Program-made: the position numbers and the translations under genes
Notes under the pieces: generated by a model
The model's input: the letters and a program-made list of their open reading frames with translations, nothing else
What the model was told of the DNA's origin: nothing
Databases searched by the model: none
Shown here: positions 23,260 to 34,160 of the stretch, in pieces
How positions within the stretch are numbered: the stretch's first letter is position 1
Layout: every line of letters begins with the position of its first letter
Assembly (NCBI RefSeq): GCF_905147045.1
Contig: NC_065890.1
Span: forward strand, 930,001 to 994,000
Length of the DNA stretch: 64,000 bases
DNA from: Nymphalis io
Lineage: Eukaryota; Arthropoda; Insecta; Lepidoptera; Nymphalidae
Direction of reading: 5' to 3'

Positions 23260-23374
23260 TTGCTAGTGTAAATAAATATATCGGAGTGCAATTGACCCGT
23301 CGACGCGTGCGCACGTTTCGCTATATTTACCGCAGACTCGTCCTGGCGGGCGCGCAGGCGTCGCTCAGTCTGTA
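23260..23374 (+). other. possible alternative terminal exon
   Basis: A strong acceptor (ten T then CAG, ending at 23,259) is followed by sequence open in one frame only. That frame is the phase-1 frame the laminin exon ending at 19,540 would need. It encodes about 37 residues, basic and without cysteine (KYIGVQLTRRRVRTFRYIYR near the middle), then TAA at 23,372-23,374. Its second half is strikingly GC- and CpG-rich. If used, it would end laminin after LE10 and leave a short-arm-only protein. An alternative donor (CT|GTAAAT at 23,372) would make it internal. It may equally be a chance frame over a regulatory GC-rich patch. Confidence 0.25.
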
Positions 23375-23657
23375 AATATTTATGACGTAGTATATTATAA
23401 TGCACGCTGCATTTACTATTGATTGGTAAATTAAAATACAGTTCCGCTAAAATGTAATAAAATTTGCCTTTTTTAAGACGGGTCGTGTTTTAGAACATTA
23501 AGAATACATAACAAATATATACGACATTGATTTATCCAGTGATTAACGCCTGATTGGGCTTACACGCTTATACGTATTGGGCTAATATTATTAATATTTT
23601 AAATAAAAATAATGAAATATTTATGTGCATGGACATTATTATATTTTCTATATTCAC

Positions 23658-23905
23658 CTGGTGGTTGAGCTTTGTGCAAGCCCGTCTAAGGGTATAGCCT
23701 ACTCATAAGATATTCTACCGTCGAACGGCAATACTTAATATTGATGTGCTTCGGCTTGAAGGGTGAGCCAGGGTAATTGCAGGCACAAGGATCGTAGCAT
23801 CTTAGTTTCCCAGGTTAGTGGCGCATTGGCGGTATAAATAATGGTTAATATTTCTTACAGCGTCAATGTATTTGAGCGTTGGTGACTAGTTACTATAAGT
23901 ATATA
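23658..23905 (+). mobile_element. SINE-A copy, diverged
   Basis: Follows the family from GGTGGTTGAGCTTTGTGCAAG to GTTGGTGACTAGTTA, with substitutions throughout. Confidence 0.8.
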
Positions 23906-24484
23906 TTGCACGGCCACTTGCCTGTTAAAAAATCCTCTCCTTCTCAGCGGTGTTGGATGAATTTCTGTCACCGTATCCATCGACATGCATGCATGGGTAA
24001 TAACTCGAATTCTTCTTCATAATCAATAATATATAAGCGACATACCATTACGGGATCTCCTGAGCTATCCATCCGATTGACTTTTAATTTTTCACAGTTA
24101 CTACTTCCCCAACGTAGATGCACATTAAGAATAGATTTTACGCAAATCTAACCAAAATACATTTTTCTTCTTATCAACCCGTGTAAAGTCGGAACGATTA
24201 GCTAGGTTATATTTGTATGTAAAGAATAATGACCATAACAACATTGGTTAGTGTGTAATACTGGATACTAACAGATTAATATAGATACTTCAGAAACTCT
24301 GTAAACTCTGTAGACCCGACAGCGTAAGCTGCAATGCTAAATTATCTGCTAAATGTTCTGACTAAACTTCGCCATTGTAACGTGGATCAGTCTGCTTGCA
24401 CTCAGTGTGAGTTATTGCATCATTTACGTGCATATTAAAACCACAGAACAAGTGAAACGGCGTGTCGTTTGTGAAATATTGTTT

Positions 24485-24737
24485 TGGAGGTAGGACTTTG
24501 TGCAAGCCCCTCTGGGTAGGTACCACCTACTCATCAGATATTTTGCCACCAAACAGTAACAATTAGTAGTTTTGTTTTCCAGTTTGAAGGTTGAGTGAAT
24601 TAGTGTAACTACAAGTACAAGGGACATCACATATTGATTCCTAAGATTGGTGGTTAACATTTCCTGCACAAATGTTTATGGACGGTAGTAACCACTTACC
24701 ATCAGGTGGCCTATTTACCCGTCCGCCTACATTTAAT
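24485..24737 (+). mobile_element. SINE-A copy
   Basis: Nearly full length, from GGAGGTAGGACTTTGTGCAAG to CCGTCCGCCTACATTTAATA. It faces the reverse copy at 24,775. Confidence 0.85.
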
Positions 24738-24774
24738 AATGATAAAAAATTCGAATTCAGTAATTATAATTATT

Positions 24775-24952
24775 TATTTATAGAATAGGAAGGCGGACGA
24801 GCATATGGGCGTCCTGATGGTAAGTGGTCACCAAACGCCCTTAGACATTGGCATTGTAAGAAATGTCAACCATCGCTTACATAGCCAATGCGCCACCAAC
24901 TTTGGGAACTAAGATTTTATGTCCCTTGTGTCTGTAATTACGCTGGCCCTTG
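24775..24952 (-). mobile_element. SINE-A copy, 5' truncated
   Basis: Starts TTATAGAATAGGAAGGCGG and ends near AATTACGCTGGCC, so it lacks about 100 bp of the family 5' end. Confidence 0.85.
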
Positions 24953-25134
24953 TCACTATCCACTGTCATTGGTATAGTCGCTAGTCATGAAGTCGTAGAT
25001 CGCGAGGTCCTGGATTCAATAAAAAGTTAAATAAGAGTGATGCACTTGAGAATATAAACCACGATGTTCTAAGCAGATGGTTTATATCCTTTGAGAATGA
25101 TCGTCGCAGTCGAAATCAATTTGTGGGGACATTT

Positions 25135-25226
25135 TCGATGTAAGTGGTGATTAATATTTATTATAGTGCGAATGTATATGGGCGATGATGACCACTCACC
25201 ATCGGGTAACCCATTTGCCTAAGTAT
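25135..25226 (+). repeat. SINE-A 3' fragment
   Basis: GCGATGATGACCACTCACCATC and CCCATTTGCCTAAG match the 3' end of an old SINE-A. Confidence 0.6.
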
Positions 25227-25499
25227 TATAATAATACAAATATTTACTTATATCATATCTACCGTTCGCTATGCTAAGGTAGCAATGCTCCCGACATAAT
25301 TGTTATTTGGAGCAAGAACGACGCTCAGTATCCGTTCAGACACATGATTTTTCTGAACCTGTTACATAATATGTATTTAAACATTAGGGGCTTGAGATTT
25401 GAGTAGATTTCTATTAAGATAATATATTACATTTTATGGATATATAATGAATGTTATTATTAAACTTTTATAGAATATACTTAATTTATTCTACTCTTA

Positions 25500-25665
25500 C
25501 AAATAGTACAATATGATGGTAAGTAGTTACCATAGACATTGGCACTGTAAAAATATTAAGCATTACTTACAAGGCCAAAAATTGATGGTGCATTTAAGGC
25601 TTGGTTAATATCTTATAATTCCAATATCTATGGGCGGTGGTGACATCTTGCCAGTCTGCCTACCT
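25500..25665. repeat. two facing SINE-A relics
   Basis: 25,510-25,575 reads as SINE-A in reverse (GATGGTAAGTAGTTACC), and 25,590-25,665 as SINE-A forward (CTATGGGCGGTGGTGACATC). Both are short and decayed. Confidence 0.55.
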
Positions 25666-25854
25666 AATACAATTGGTAATGTATGCAGTTGGAAGTGTGC
25701 GGATTTTATCCAATTAATAAGAACCTTAAGTAAATAATTAAAAAAACACAAGTTATGACTTCCTACTAGTAGTTTAAGTAAAACTAAGTTATTTTTTACT
25801 ATTTTCCATACTCCTTGCTCGCTCGGAGCACGCTTAGAGGCATTTATAAAACGT

Positions 25855-25952
25855 TTAAGTTAAGTGTTCTTCATACTGTTCGTCTTGAGGGCAGTAATCC
25901 GGTTGATGCTTGTAGATCCTGACTCGCGCCGCCTCCTGCTGCTCACGTGATG
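25855..25952 (-). CDS. candidate terminal coding exon, unknown protein
   Basis: On the minus strand, AAAATTGCAG (acceptor ending at 25,953) precedes a short GC-rich exon. After two bases completing a codon it encodes 31 residues and a stop (TAA at 25,857-25,855). The product is strongly charged and begins SREQQEAARVRIYKHQPDYC. Nearby sequence is AT-rich, and codon-like composition is confined to this segment. The preceding exon should end in phase 1 and lie further right. I could not find it and do not recognise the protein. A second frame is also open to a TAA, but its product is less protein-like. No AATAAA follows closely. Confidence 0.4.
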
Positions 25953-26617
25953 CTGCAATTTTAATAATCAAATATAATTGTCTATTAGATAAATCTTCAA
26001 CATTTTTTTATATTTTTTAAATGTTCGACTACTAGAAAAATTACTATTTATTTCGTAATACTTGGATTCGTTTTCGCTGATAATAAAAGTTAAAATAATA
26101 ATGAAAGTTTGTTCGAAATTGAAGAACAGTATTTGTTGTTTTTCAGTATACCGATACGCAAGCTATTCAAGAAGTGATTTCGTTTTGTTTGCTCCCTAAA
26201 ATAGTAAATATATAGTACCTTAAATAATATAGTAATGACCTACAAATCTACATAATACAGCCAATTAACATGACTGACAACTCTAGATATAGTCTTAACA
26301 GTAAATAAACACGATGTATTTTTCTCACTCCATCAATAATAACAATAACTTCTTTATATGACTTAATATTATGAGATCATGTGCGGCCTTCACGTACTTG
26401 TACTTTGTAGGTAATAAGAACAGCAATTACACCGCTCTACTAACATCGGTTCACATGTGGACTGCAAGAGAGCTATTCTGTAAAACACACTTGATACCTT
26501 ATACTCGACTCAATCTTAAGAATATACTGTGTTACGCAATTGTCATACATGTATTCTTTTCGATATGGATCATATAGTTTAACTAAAGATTTAGAGTTAA
26601 AAGAGTAAAAAGATGGT

Positions 26618-26790
26618 CAAGCAGTAATGCTTAGTATTGTTGTGTTTTGAGGTGAGAGTGAGTCTGTGTTACTAGAGGGTTAAAGGACATAACATCTTAG
26701 TTCCCAAGATTATTTTACAATGTCAAAGTCTATGGGCGGTGGTGACCGCTTACCATCAGGTGACCCACTTGCCAGTCCGCCTACCTAACA
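26618..26790 (+). mobile_element. SINE-A copy, diverged
   Basis: GCAGTAATGCTTAGTATTG through CCAGTCCGCCTACCTAA matches the family, with a central deletion. Confidence 0.7.
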
Positions 26791-26819
26791 CAATTAAAAC
26801 AATCTCGTAACAAATAAGC

Positions 26820-26955
26820 ACGTTAAGGCGTTGGTCTTGCGTTTGAACTCTTTGCGGGCTAGTCGAATTTGTATTAATTATGAGAGTAGGGTAATACTGA
26901 GTGGACCTGTATATGGCCCTGGTACTCTAGCCAAGTGTCTCTTAAAAATGGCAGC
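26820..26955 (+). repeat. degenerate SINE-C fragment
   Basis: CACGTTAAGGCGTTGGTC, TGAACTCTTTGCGGG and ATTATGAGAGTAGGG align in order with SINE-C. Confidence 0.5.
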
Positions 26956-27271
26956 TGTGGCCTAAATCAATCAGGAAGGAAACATAATTTTATATAATTT
27001 AATTGTTTATAGTGCGCCGTTCAACACAAATATGTTTGTTTTCGTAATACTATAATTACAATTGTAGTCAACGTAACTCGATTAAATTTTGCGATCGAGT
27101 TTTACATCGAAGTTAGTTTTATTTTACAGAATGACTCAATTGCTTTAAAGGCTACCATAAAACAGATGACTAAGTTGCCTAGAGCAATTATTCAATGTGT
27201 TTCCTTACCGCTATATCTAGTTTAAAACACATAACTGATTCAATTTTTAAATAGATTGTAATATAAAGTGA

Positions 27272-27555
27272 ATGTCCCACTGTTGGGCTAAGGACTCCTG
27301 TCCTTTTTTGAGGAGAAGGTTTGGAGCTTATTCCACCACGCTGCATCAATGCGGGTTGATGGAATACACATGTGGCAGAATTTCAGTGAAATTTGATAGA
27401 TGCAGGTTTCCTTACGATGTTTTCCTTCACCGTCAAGCACGAGATGATTATAAACACAAATGAAGCACATTGCAATTCAGTGGTGCTTGCCCGGGTTTAA
27501 GCTCATAATCATCAGTTAAGATTCACGCGTTCCAACCACTAGGCCATCTCGGCTT
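27272..27555 (-). mobile_element. SINE-D copy, near full length
   Basis: The reverse strand runs from the 3' AGCCCAACAGTGGGACATTC to the head (AGCCGAGATGGCCTAGTGG). The A-box region is well kept. Confidence 0.88.
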
Positions 27556-27739
27556 GATTGTAACATATTGTATTTTTATTAATCTCTCATAGATGTGTCA
27601 AAGTTACAAGCGTATTATATTAATGTTACATATTTATAAATCGCAGTAAATTCTAACGACGTGCAATAATTTTTAACGTTCATCATATTGTACGTTTAGT
27701 GTGACTTTAGTCACCAAAAATAGAAATATTGTCTTTATG

Positions 27740-27925
27740 ATACTTCATCATAATCATCATATTCAGCCCACATTAATCCACTGCTGGACATAGGCCTCCT
27801 CACAGGCGCGCCAGTTTTCCTGGTCCTGTGCTAATCGCATCCATTGACACCCAACATTTTTTTTAAATCGCCTGACCATCGGGCGGGTGGTCTGCCCACT
27901 GGCCTTTTCGCTTCTCTAGGCCTAT
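27740..27925 (-). repeat. RTE LINE 3' end, antisense
   Basis: The reverse complement contains AGGAGGCCTATGTCCAGCAG and TGGATTAATGTGGGC, matching the RTE 3' terminal region, with a frame disrupted by substitutions and a poly-A expansion. Confidence 0.75.
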
Positions 27926-28469
27926 GATACTTAGTGATTATTTAACTGCATAAGTTGTGATGTAATATGTTGTTAAAAATATCTTATTTATATTTGATAT
28001 GCTTTAAGTCAAGAAGGGATCAAGAAGGGAGGGAAGGGAACAGAAGATACTCTTAAAATCACCCCCTTATCGAGTGTAGCACAGTGGTTTCTGAACCTCT
28101 AAAGGAGTGGGGGATAAGCACTAAAAGTATATATATAATTTATAGTAGTATATATAGTATAATTTAGTGCAAATAGTAAATAATATTTAGTATGCTCATC
28201 ATGATCGTGTTTATTATCATCAAGTTTGCTAAAAAAACTTTCAAACATCATTAAGCATATACGATTGGATTTTTTTTGCTGTGTTATTATAAAAACGATA
28301 CAAAATTTGCCTGAATATACACTTCAATAAAAAGCTTATTAATGTTCAACTAATGAAATTCTTCAAAAGCAATAAGACCCCAAAACGGTTCATAGACAAA
28401 AGAACTATACTCGACGAATTTGGAACGTCCTCTTTTATTGAAAAACACTAAATCATTAAAATCGTTATA

Positions 28470-28714
28470 TAATATCCTGGAACATTATTCACAAACGGCC
28501 ACCTGTTCTTAAACTAAGCAGAGCTTGTACTATGGGAGCCAGACAACTGGTATACTACTTTTCTTTTTTAAATACATACTTATATAGATAATTAAACGCA
28601 GACTCAGGACAAACAGACATGTTCATGCACACAAATGTCTGTCCTGGGTGGGAATCAAACCCACAACCTTGGGCGAGAAAGGCAAGTATTTACAAACCAC
28701 GCCAACCGGCCCGT
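28470..28714 (-). mobile_element. SINE-B copy
   Basis: Full family length in reverse, from ATCCTGGAACATT to the head near CCGGCCCGTC, with scattered substitutions. Confidence 0.88.
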
Positions 28715-29089
28715 CATAGTACATATTATTATAACAATAAATATTACCTTGTTACAATAAGCTTACAAACCGGTTGTTCATAGAACTGATAATAAATGTA
28801 TACATATTATAAACTGTGATATTCATTACGATGTTTCGACAATAGACTTTACATTGTAGACTACCAAAAATAGCTACCTTGAGAAGTCATCTCGCAGGTT
28901 ATCGTGTTACGATGCTACGGTGATATAATCTGAGGCACAACATCCGCGTATGGCTTTTGTTCTTACGTATGAATAAAATATACTCCTATACTATAGAATC
29001 AAAATAATAGCTTATTCGAGTAAGTTTTAGTAAGTTTTTCCAATAAGAACAATCGCATGAAAACTAGTATTTCTTTTTATCATTTCGTA
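28715..29089. other. no feature seen
   Basis: AT-rich sequence between a SINE-B and a SINE-A fragment; no open frame or repeat recognised. Confidence 0.5.
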
Positions 29090-29142
29090 CTGGTGGTTGG
29101 GCTTTGTGCAAGCTCGTCTGGGTAGGTACCACCCACTCGTGT
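29090..29142 (+). repeat. SINE-A 5' fragment
   Basis: GGTGGTTGGGCTTTGTGCAA through ACCACCCACTCGT is the first 50 bp of the family only. Confidence 0.75.
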
Positions 29143-29207
29143 TGGGTAACTCTTTGTAGCATAAATATGTATTTTGAGCGATTACGTATCAGCCAGTTAC
29201 TGTTCCC

Positions 29208-29408
29208 ACTGTTAGCCTCCTCTCCTTTTAGGAGAATGTTTGGAGCATATTCCGCCACGCTGGTCTAATGCGGGTTCCTTCAATGTGTTCTTGCTCCGCG
29301 GAGCAAAACATGAATTATAAACACAAATTGAGCATATGAAAAATCAGCGGTGTCCGCTCGCTCAAGCTCGTAATCTTCCGTTAAGATTCATTCTAACCAC
29401 TGGGCTTC
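29208..29408 (-). mobile_element. SINE-D copy, diverged
   Basis: CCACTGTTAGCCTCCTCTCC, CATATTCCGCCACGCTG and the head-side CTAACCACTGGGC follow SINE-D in reverse. Confidence 0.75.
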
Positions 29409-29971
29409 TCTACTACTAGCTCTCGACGCTAGTTCGTCTGAAATCCAAAGCTCATGGTCGCATTAAGTTTATTATAGTTAAAGATATTTTGAATATATTT
29501 ATAAATGTAAGATATTTAAGTAATACTTTTTAATCTTTATTTAATTATTGCTTTATTATCAACGTATTCATACATCATATAAAAAGGATAATATAAAATA
29601 ATTTACTTGTAATATCACTATTTATTATACAGTATAACTTAATTACATAATGAGTTGACGTAATTGGCGTTTTTTCTACATTTTTTTTTATATTTTTAAG
29701 AGTCTATTACCAATTAGATATATATTAATTAAAAATTCCAATCCATTTTAATACCCGATTTGATAATCAAAGTGGTAAGAGATGAATGTGCAAAAAGTCG
29801 TCAGACATGTATAATTTGGTTAGTAACTCACTAAGCACGTCGAATATATCTGTATGAGACTTTTAGTGATTTAAATTACCGTGAATAATTAAAACATTTT
29901 AACTAAGTGGTGGAACACGTCGGTCTTTACAAACGGTCGTGAGCACAAAGACAAATAAATTCATACAAAGT

Positions 29972-30148
29972 TTTTTTTGTTTAAAATAGTTAGGTGACCG
30001 CGCCAATGGGCCTCCTGATGTTAAGTGATCACAACCGCCCATATACATTGGCGGTGTAAATATTAACCATTCTTTTCATCGATAATGCCACCAACCTCCC
30101 AACGTTGATAACGTCTTCGTTCCCAAACGAAGACGTTATGTCCCTTGT
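29972..30148 (-). mobile_element. SINE-A copy, 3' half
   Basis: TTTAAAATAGTTAGGTGACCG and CCTCCTGATGTTAAGTGATC open the family in reverse. A short inverted duplication (CGTTCCCAAACGAAGACG region) sits at 30.11-30.13 kb. Confidence 0.75.
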
Positions 30149-30207
30149 GAAAAAATTGAAAATAAAAATAATGTCAAACAATTACTGTATATTTATATAG
30201 ATTTAAC

Positions 30208-30459
30208 GGGCCGGTTGGCGTGGTTGGTTGATGCTTGCCTTTCACGCCGAAGGTTGTGGGTTCGTTCCCACCCAGGACAGATATTTGTGTGCATGAACAT
30301 GTCTGTTTGTCCTGAGTCCGGGTGTAATTATCTATATAAGTATGTATTTATAAAGAAAAGTAGTATATGTAGTATATCAGTTGTCTGGTTTCCATAGCAC
30401 AAGCTTTGTACAAGCTTAATTTGGGATCAGATGGTCGTGTGTGAAAAATGTCCCAGGAT
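30208..30459 (+). mobile_element. SINE-B copy, full length
   Basis: Starts GGGCCGGTTGGCGTGGTTGG (A box) with a B-box form GGTTCGTTCCC near 30,251, and ends TGTCCCAGGATT. It is the cleanest sense copy with both ends present. Confidence 0.9.
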
Positions 30460-30469
30460 TTTAATGTAT

Positions 30470-31240
30470 ATTATCTATATTATTATTCAGATTTCAAGGA
30501 ATAAGTTTTATATATATCTAAGTATATACTTGTATGCATTAAAACAAACTATGATTTACTACGACAGCTCAAAATTATCTTTGAAATTACTACCATGAAG
30601 TTCCTACTCATTATAGACACGGTACATACATAAACCATCGCATTATTTGTGTACATAGTTCTATGCCGTGCGAATTTATGCTCTATACTAACGAGTTAAG
30701 GGTGGTGTGTCAGGTGTGTGCGTCGACCACCCGTGCGCTTATCACTGCTATCAGCTATCTCGTAGATCCACTATGCCCTAATTAGTGGACCAATCTGCTG
30801 ACAACTGGCCGCTAATGTTGCGCTTATAAATTAACTCTTAGGAACATCATTACAAAAATGCAAGGATTAAATTCGTTTATTTAAATGAATGCCTTCATTA
30901 TATATGTATTACGTTTGCGACTTATATCATTTTTATAATAGAATACAATTAGCTATAATGTACACCGAAGTGTTACGGTAACAAAAATTGTAAACACAAA
31001 ATAACAATAATAATAATAAATAAAAATAAGCAATTAAGATAATTATCATTTTAATATATTTTTATAATAATCAGCCGTGGTATTTCACACACCGTAACAT
31101 ATATGTCAATGGATAATTGTAAAGACCTTTTGTTTATAATAAATGTAGATTTAAATTAAAGCGCTTAAAATTTTGTTAGTTTAAAATATTTTGAAATAAT
31201 AACTATAGTTATATGTTATATTTAAAGTAATGTGCGCCAA
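30470..31240. other. no gene seen
   Basis: Mostly AT-rich. A GC-richer patch at 30.69-30.84 kb has stops in every frame on both strands and no recognised motif. Confidence 0.5.
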
Positions 31241-31244
31241 TATT

Positions 31245-31500
31245 TTTTCGGCGGTATAAAATCTGGCTAGATCACTACGTGTTATAAAACAATGTATGTC
31301 TGTCTGTACGCGATAAATTCATAAACTACTAAATGGATTATCATGGTGGTTTTCACCAATGGACCGAGGATTCTAAAGAATGCTTAGGCGTATAATTGAA
31401 ATCTGACGATAAGTGTTGAATATGCCGGAAAAATCACGCCGACTGGGTTTACTGGCGAGTGCTTTATACTGGTGTGTGTTATAGGTATTACGATAGATAC
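31245..31500 (+). repeat. Helitron-like interior fragment
   Basis: TATGTCTGTCTGTACGCGAT, AAACTACTAAATGGATTATC and GGTTTTCACCAATGG recur in part at 34.56-34.61 kb. This phrase is typical of non-autonomous Helitron-like repeats in Lepidoptera; that link is from memory. Confidence 0.45.
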
Positions 31501-31542
31501 GTTTTATGATGACCCTTATTTTAGCTTGTACTAGCTATCCGT

Positions 31543-31572
31543 ATAGCTAGTTAATTATTATTAACTAGCTAT
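31543..31572. repeat. perfect 13-bp inverted repeat
   Basis: ATAGCTAGTTAAT and its exact complement are separated by four bases (TATT). Confidence 0.9.
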
Positions 31573-31933
31573 CAGGTGATTGTAAGGATCCTTATAATTA
31601 CCTGGTAACATATCATAGCAACATACATAACATAAAAAATATTTTGCTGTAGGTTATTATATAAATTTCTGTTGAATTTTTGACTAGCTTTAAATATTTA
31701 CCGGTCAAAAACGCAGACGTAAACATAGCGATATTCTGTAGCTGCATACAGATTTCGCCACCACTCACCAAGATTGCTAAAACATTGTCCGTGCGAAAGG
31801 CAGAGGATCGAGAGTACGTACGCGACATTGAAGTCTATTAATCAAGCTGTATTGCTCTTATCGTTTTCCAATATTGCCTATTTAGCAACCTTTATTCGTT
31901 TCTCACGGATATATACACTTCAATTATAGTGAA

Positions 31934-32053
<120 letters not shown>

Positions 32054-32247
32054 TATCATATTGATATATGTGATTTGTAATAAATGAATGCAATCATATT
32101 TTTACATAGCGATATTCATATTTATGCTTGAACCGTTGCCCCAATTCAGGCTGCGTAACGGTTTCCCGGATATAACTCGTGCATAAAACGAGTTTGTAAC
32201 ATAATCGTCAATCGGAGCAAGTTGAAAAAGCGCATTTTTAGCATCCC

Positions 32248-32304
32248 AGGGCTGAAGCCCGGAGCCCTAAGCTCGGGCAGTGAATGAGCCCGAGAGGCTC
32301 GGGT
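32248..32304. other. GC-rich hairpin cluster
   Basis: AGGGCT (32,248) pairs with AGCCCT (32,263), and CTCGGGC (32,272) pairs with GCCCGAG (32,288). CTCGGG recurs at 32,298. The two adjacent stems stand out from AT-rich flanks, upstream of a predicted promoter. Confidence 0.5.
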
Positions 32305-32543
32305 ACCACAGTCGGCGCGTTAGAGTCGGCGCGTACGCACGCACACCGCCTGACGGACCTCGTCTCGAGACGCCGGCATTACAATCCCAGTCCCCATTCA
32401 GAGCGATCCATTCAACAAATTTGAATAAGCAATACCTCGACAAATCGAGTTCTGTACGAGAATAAAAAAAAAAACAATCCCGCTCATTTGAATATTATCG
32501 GGCTTTACAAAATTAATTGACAGTGATAAAATATGAGTATCAA

Positions 32544-32577
32544 TCAGTGCGTGGACGGTAATCGATCAATATAGTTC
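32544..32577 (+). promoter_or_regulatory. predicted initiator plus DPE core promoter
   Basis: TCAGT at 32,544-32,548 is the arthropod initiator, with the start base A at 32,546. AGTTC at +28 to +32 (32,573-32,577) fits the downstream promoter element RGWYV at exactly the required distance. No TATA box is seen. The ATG of the small secreted ORF lies 78 bases downstream of the predicted start. Confidence 0.5.
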
Positions 32578-32623
32578 AGTGAGAGATGATAGTGCGTGCG
32601 ATGACGGCTAGATAAGTGGCAGC

Positions 32624-32896
32624 ATGCGTTGGTGTGTGGTGGTGCTGGCGGTAGTGGTGGTAGCGGAGGCGGCGGGAGTGAGACGATGCGCGGGCAGACT
32701 CGCTAGGGAGCGCCTGAAAGCCGCGGAGAAGATCCGGGATAAGAGGTTTTATCTCATGTGCTGCGCTCCGACGTGCGCGCCGCCGCGTCGCGTCAGGCCG
32801 TCACCTACCACGAGGAAGTATCAACCCTTCCACAAGACGTGGTACGGTTTAAAACACGGTACGGAATCTGTCACTACTACTTACGACCAAAGATAA
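32624..32896 (+). CDS. putative small secreted protein, unknown family
   Basis: An ATG-started ORF of 90 codons, GC-rich in an AT-rich neighbourhood. Residues 1-17 (MRWCVVVLAVVVVAEAA) look like a cleavable signal peptide. The mature part is about 73 residues and very basic, with four cysteines (one near the N-terminus, then CC and C within MCCAPTC). Possible dibasic cleavage sites DKR and PRR bracket a short FYLMCCAPTCAPP segment. No amidation signal (GKR) is present. The initiator and DPE at 32.55 kb support transcription. A possible donor just after the signal peptide (GGA|GTGAGA) means it could instead be a first exon that splices out. No polyadenylation signal follows the stop closely. 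I do not recognise the protein. Confidence 0.5.
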   Translation: MRWCVVVLAVVVVAEAAGVRRCAGRLARERLKAAEKIRDKRFYLMCCAPTCAPPRRVRPSPTTRKYQPFHKTWYGLKHGTESVTTTYDQR

Positions 32897-33302
32897 CATA
32901 TTAATTAATTATTAACCGGTTAAACTAATTAAAAGTATCATATAAAATATCAACATTAAATCCATTTAGAATATAAACATCAAATTAGTTAATTAGCACG
33001 AAAATCATTCTCTAAAATAATTAATTAATATAAAATGGATATTTCTAAATTTTCGCATAAAATTCTTACACCTTAAAAATCTAATTACATTCGAGCGACT
33101 TTAGAAACAGGCTGTCATAAATTGTTTGTTTAATTAATTACAATATTAATAAGCCTATTAATTAAATTAAACGATAATAGCATATTTTTTATGAGCTTTT
33201 TGAACGTTTTGCGGTTAGGCTACAATTACAAATTTTAAAATAATAATGAATCATCGTACGATGCTTAAAATATATATATTAAAAAAAAAGCGAAAATAGT
33301 TA

Positions 33303-33349
33303 AAATATACTTTATTCAAATAGAGCGTATATTTGAATAAAGTATATTT
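33303..33349. repeat. perfect 20-bp inverted repeat with 7-bp loop
   Basis: Arms 33,303-33,322 and 33,330-33,349 are exact complements around GAGCGTA. Each arm carries an AATAAA-type signal on one strand. A SINE-A fragment begins directly at the right arm. Confidence 0.92.
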
Positions 33350-33432
33350 GTCCCTTGCGCTTGTGATTACACTGGCTCACTCACCCTTCAAACCGGAACA
33401 CAATAGTACTTAGTATCGCTACTTGTCGGTAG
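33350..33432 (-). repeat. SINE-A internal fragment
   Basis: TCCCTTGCGCTTGTGATTAC through GTACTTAGTATCGCT matches the middle of the family in reverse. Confidence 0.75.
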
Positions 33433-34160
33433 CTTATCAGATTTTTTTTTTACTCGTGGTTGCGTGTCATACACTATTTTGAGATGTGTGCGACCTTCAC
33501 TCTTAGCTCAGATCGTTTATTTATCTGATTACCTACATTGGTGTAGTCTTGCACATAACTTATCACCAAATAAATTTTCACGTCTTACATACACTTCAAA
33601 TTAGTGGGTAACGAGGATTTCTTCTTAAAATTGAGTCGTTATTTTACAAGAGTATTAAACAACCACTAGCAAATAATTGGAAATAATTTCAATAGCTACT
33701 CTTTCCTACCAATTATTCGGTAAATACTAACTTCAAGGTTTTTATACCATTAACCACTACATCAGATATCTTGCCAAATAAGTATTTCTAGCAATTATAA
33801 AGTCTATAGCTTTTGATGCTATCGGTTTGGTAATATAATTAAAACATGTACAACAAGTACTTAAGAATCGCCAAGTGCTTTAAGCAAAACACTTATTATA
33901 CTTATACCTATAAATACGGGATCTAAAATTAAAATACTATAAACATTAATATATTATATTCAAAGATGTAAACCAACAAATCGACGTAATATAGATATAA
34001 AACGAAATAGACACGACTGTACTTATAAAAACATTTTAAAACAAAATTTTATAAAAACAGTTTTTATAATACATATTAATGATACAAGATAAATAAAATC
34101 AACGATAAAAGTATATGAGCTGGAAAAATTATTCATAATTTAAGAATAATGTCAAATTTA
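33433..34160. other. AT-rich sequence, no feature seen
   Basis: Searched by eye for a cysteine-bearing exon that could link 32.6 kb and 34.16 kb; none found. Confidence 0.5.
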
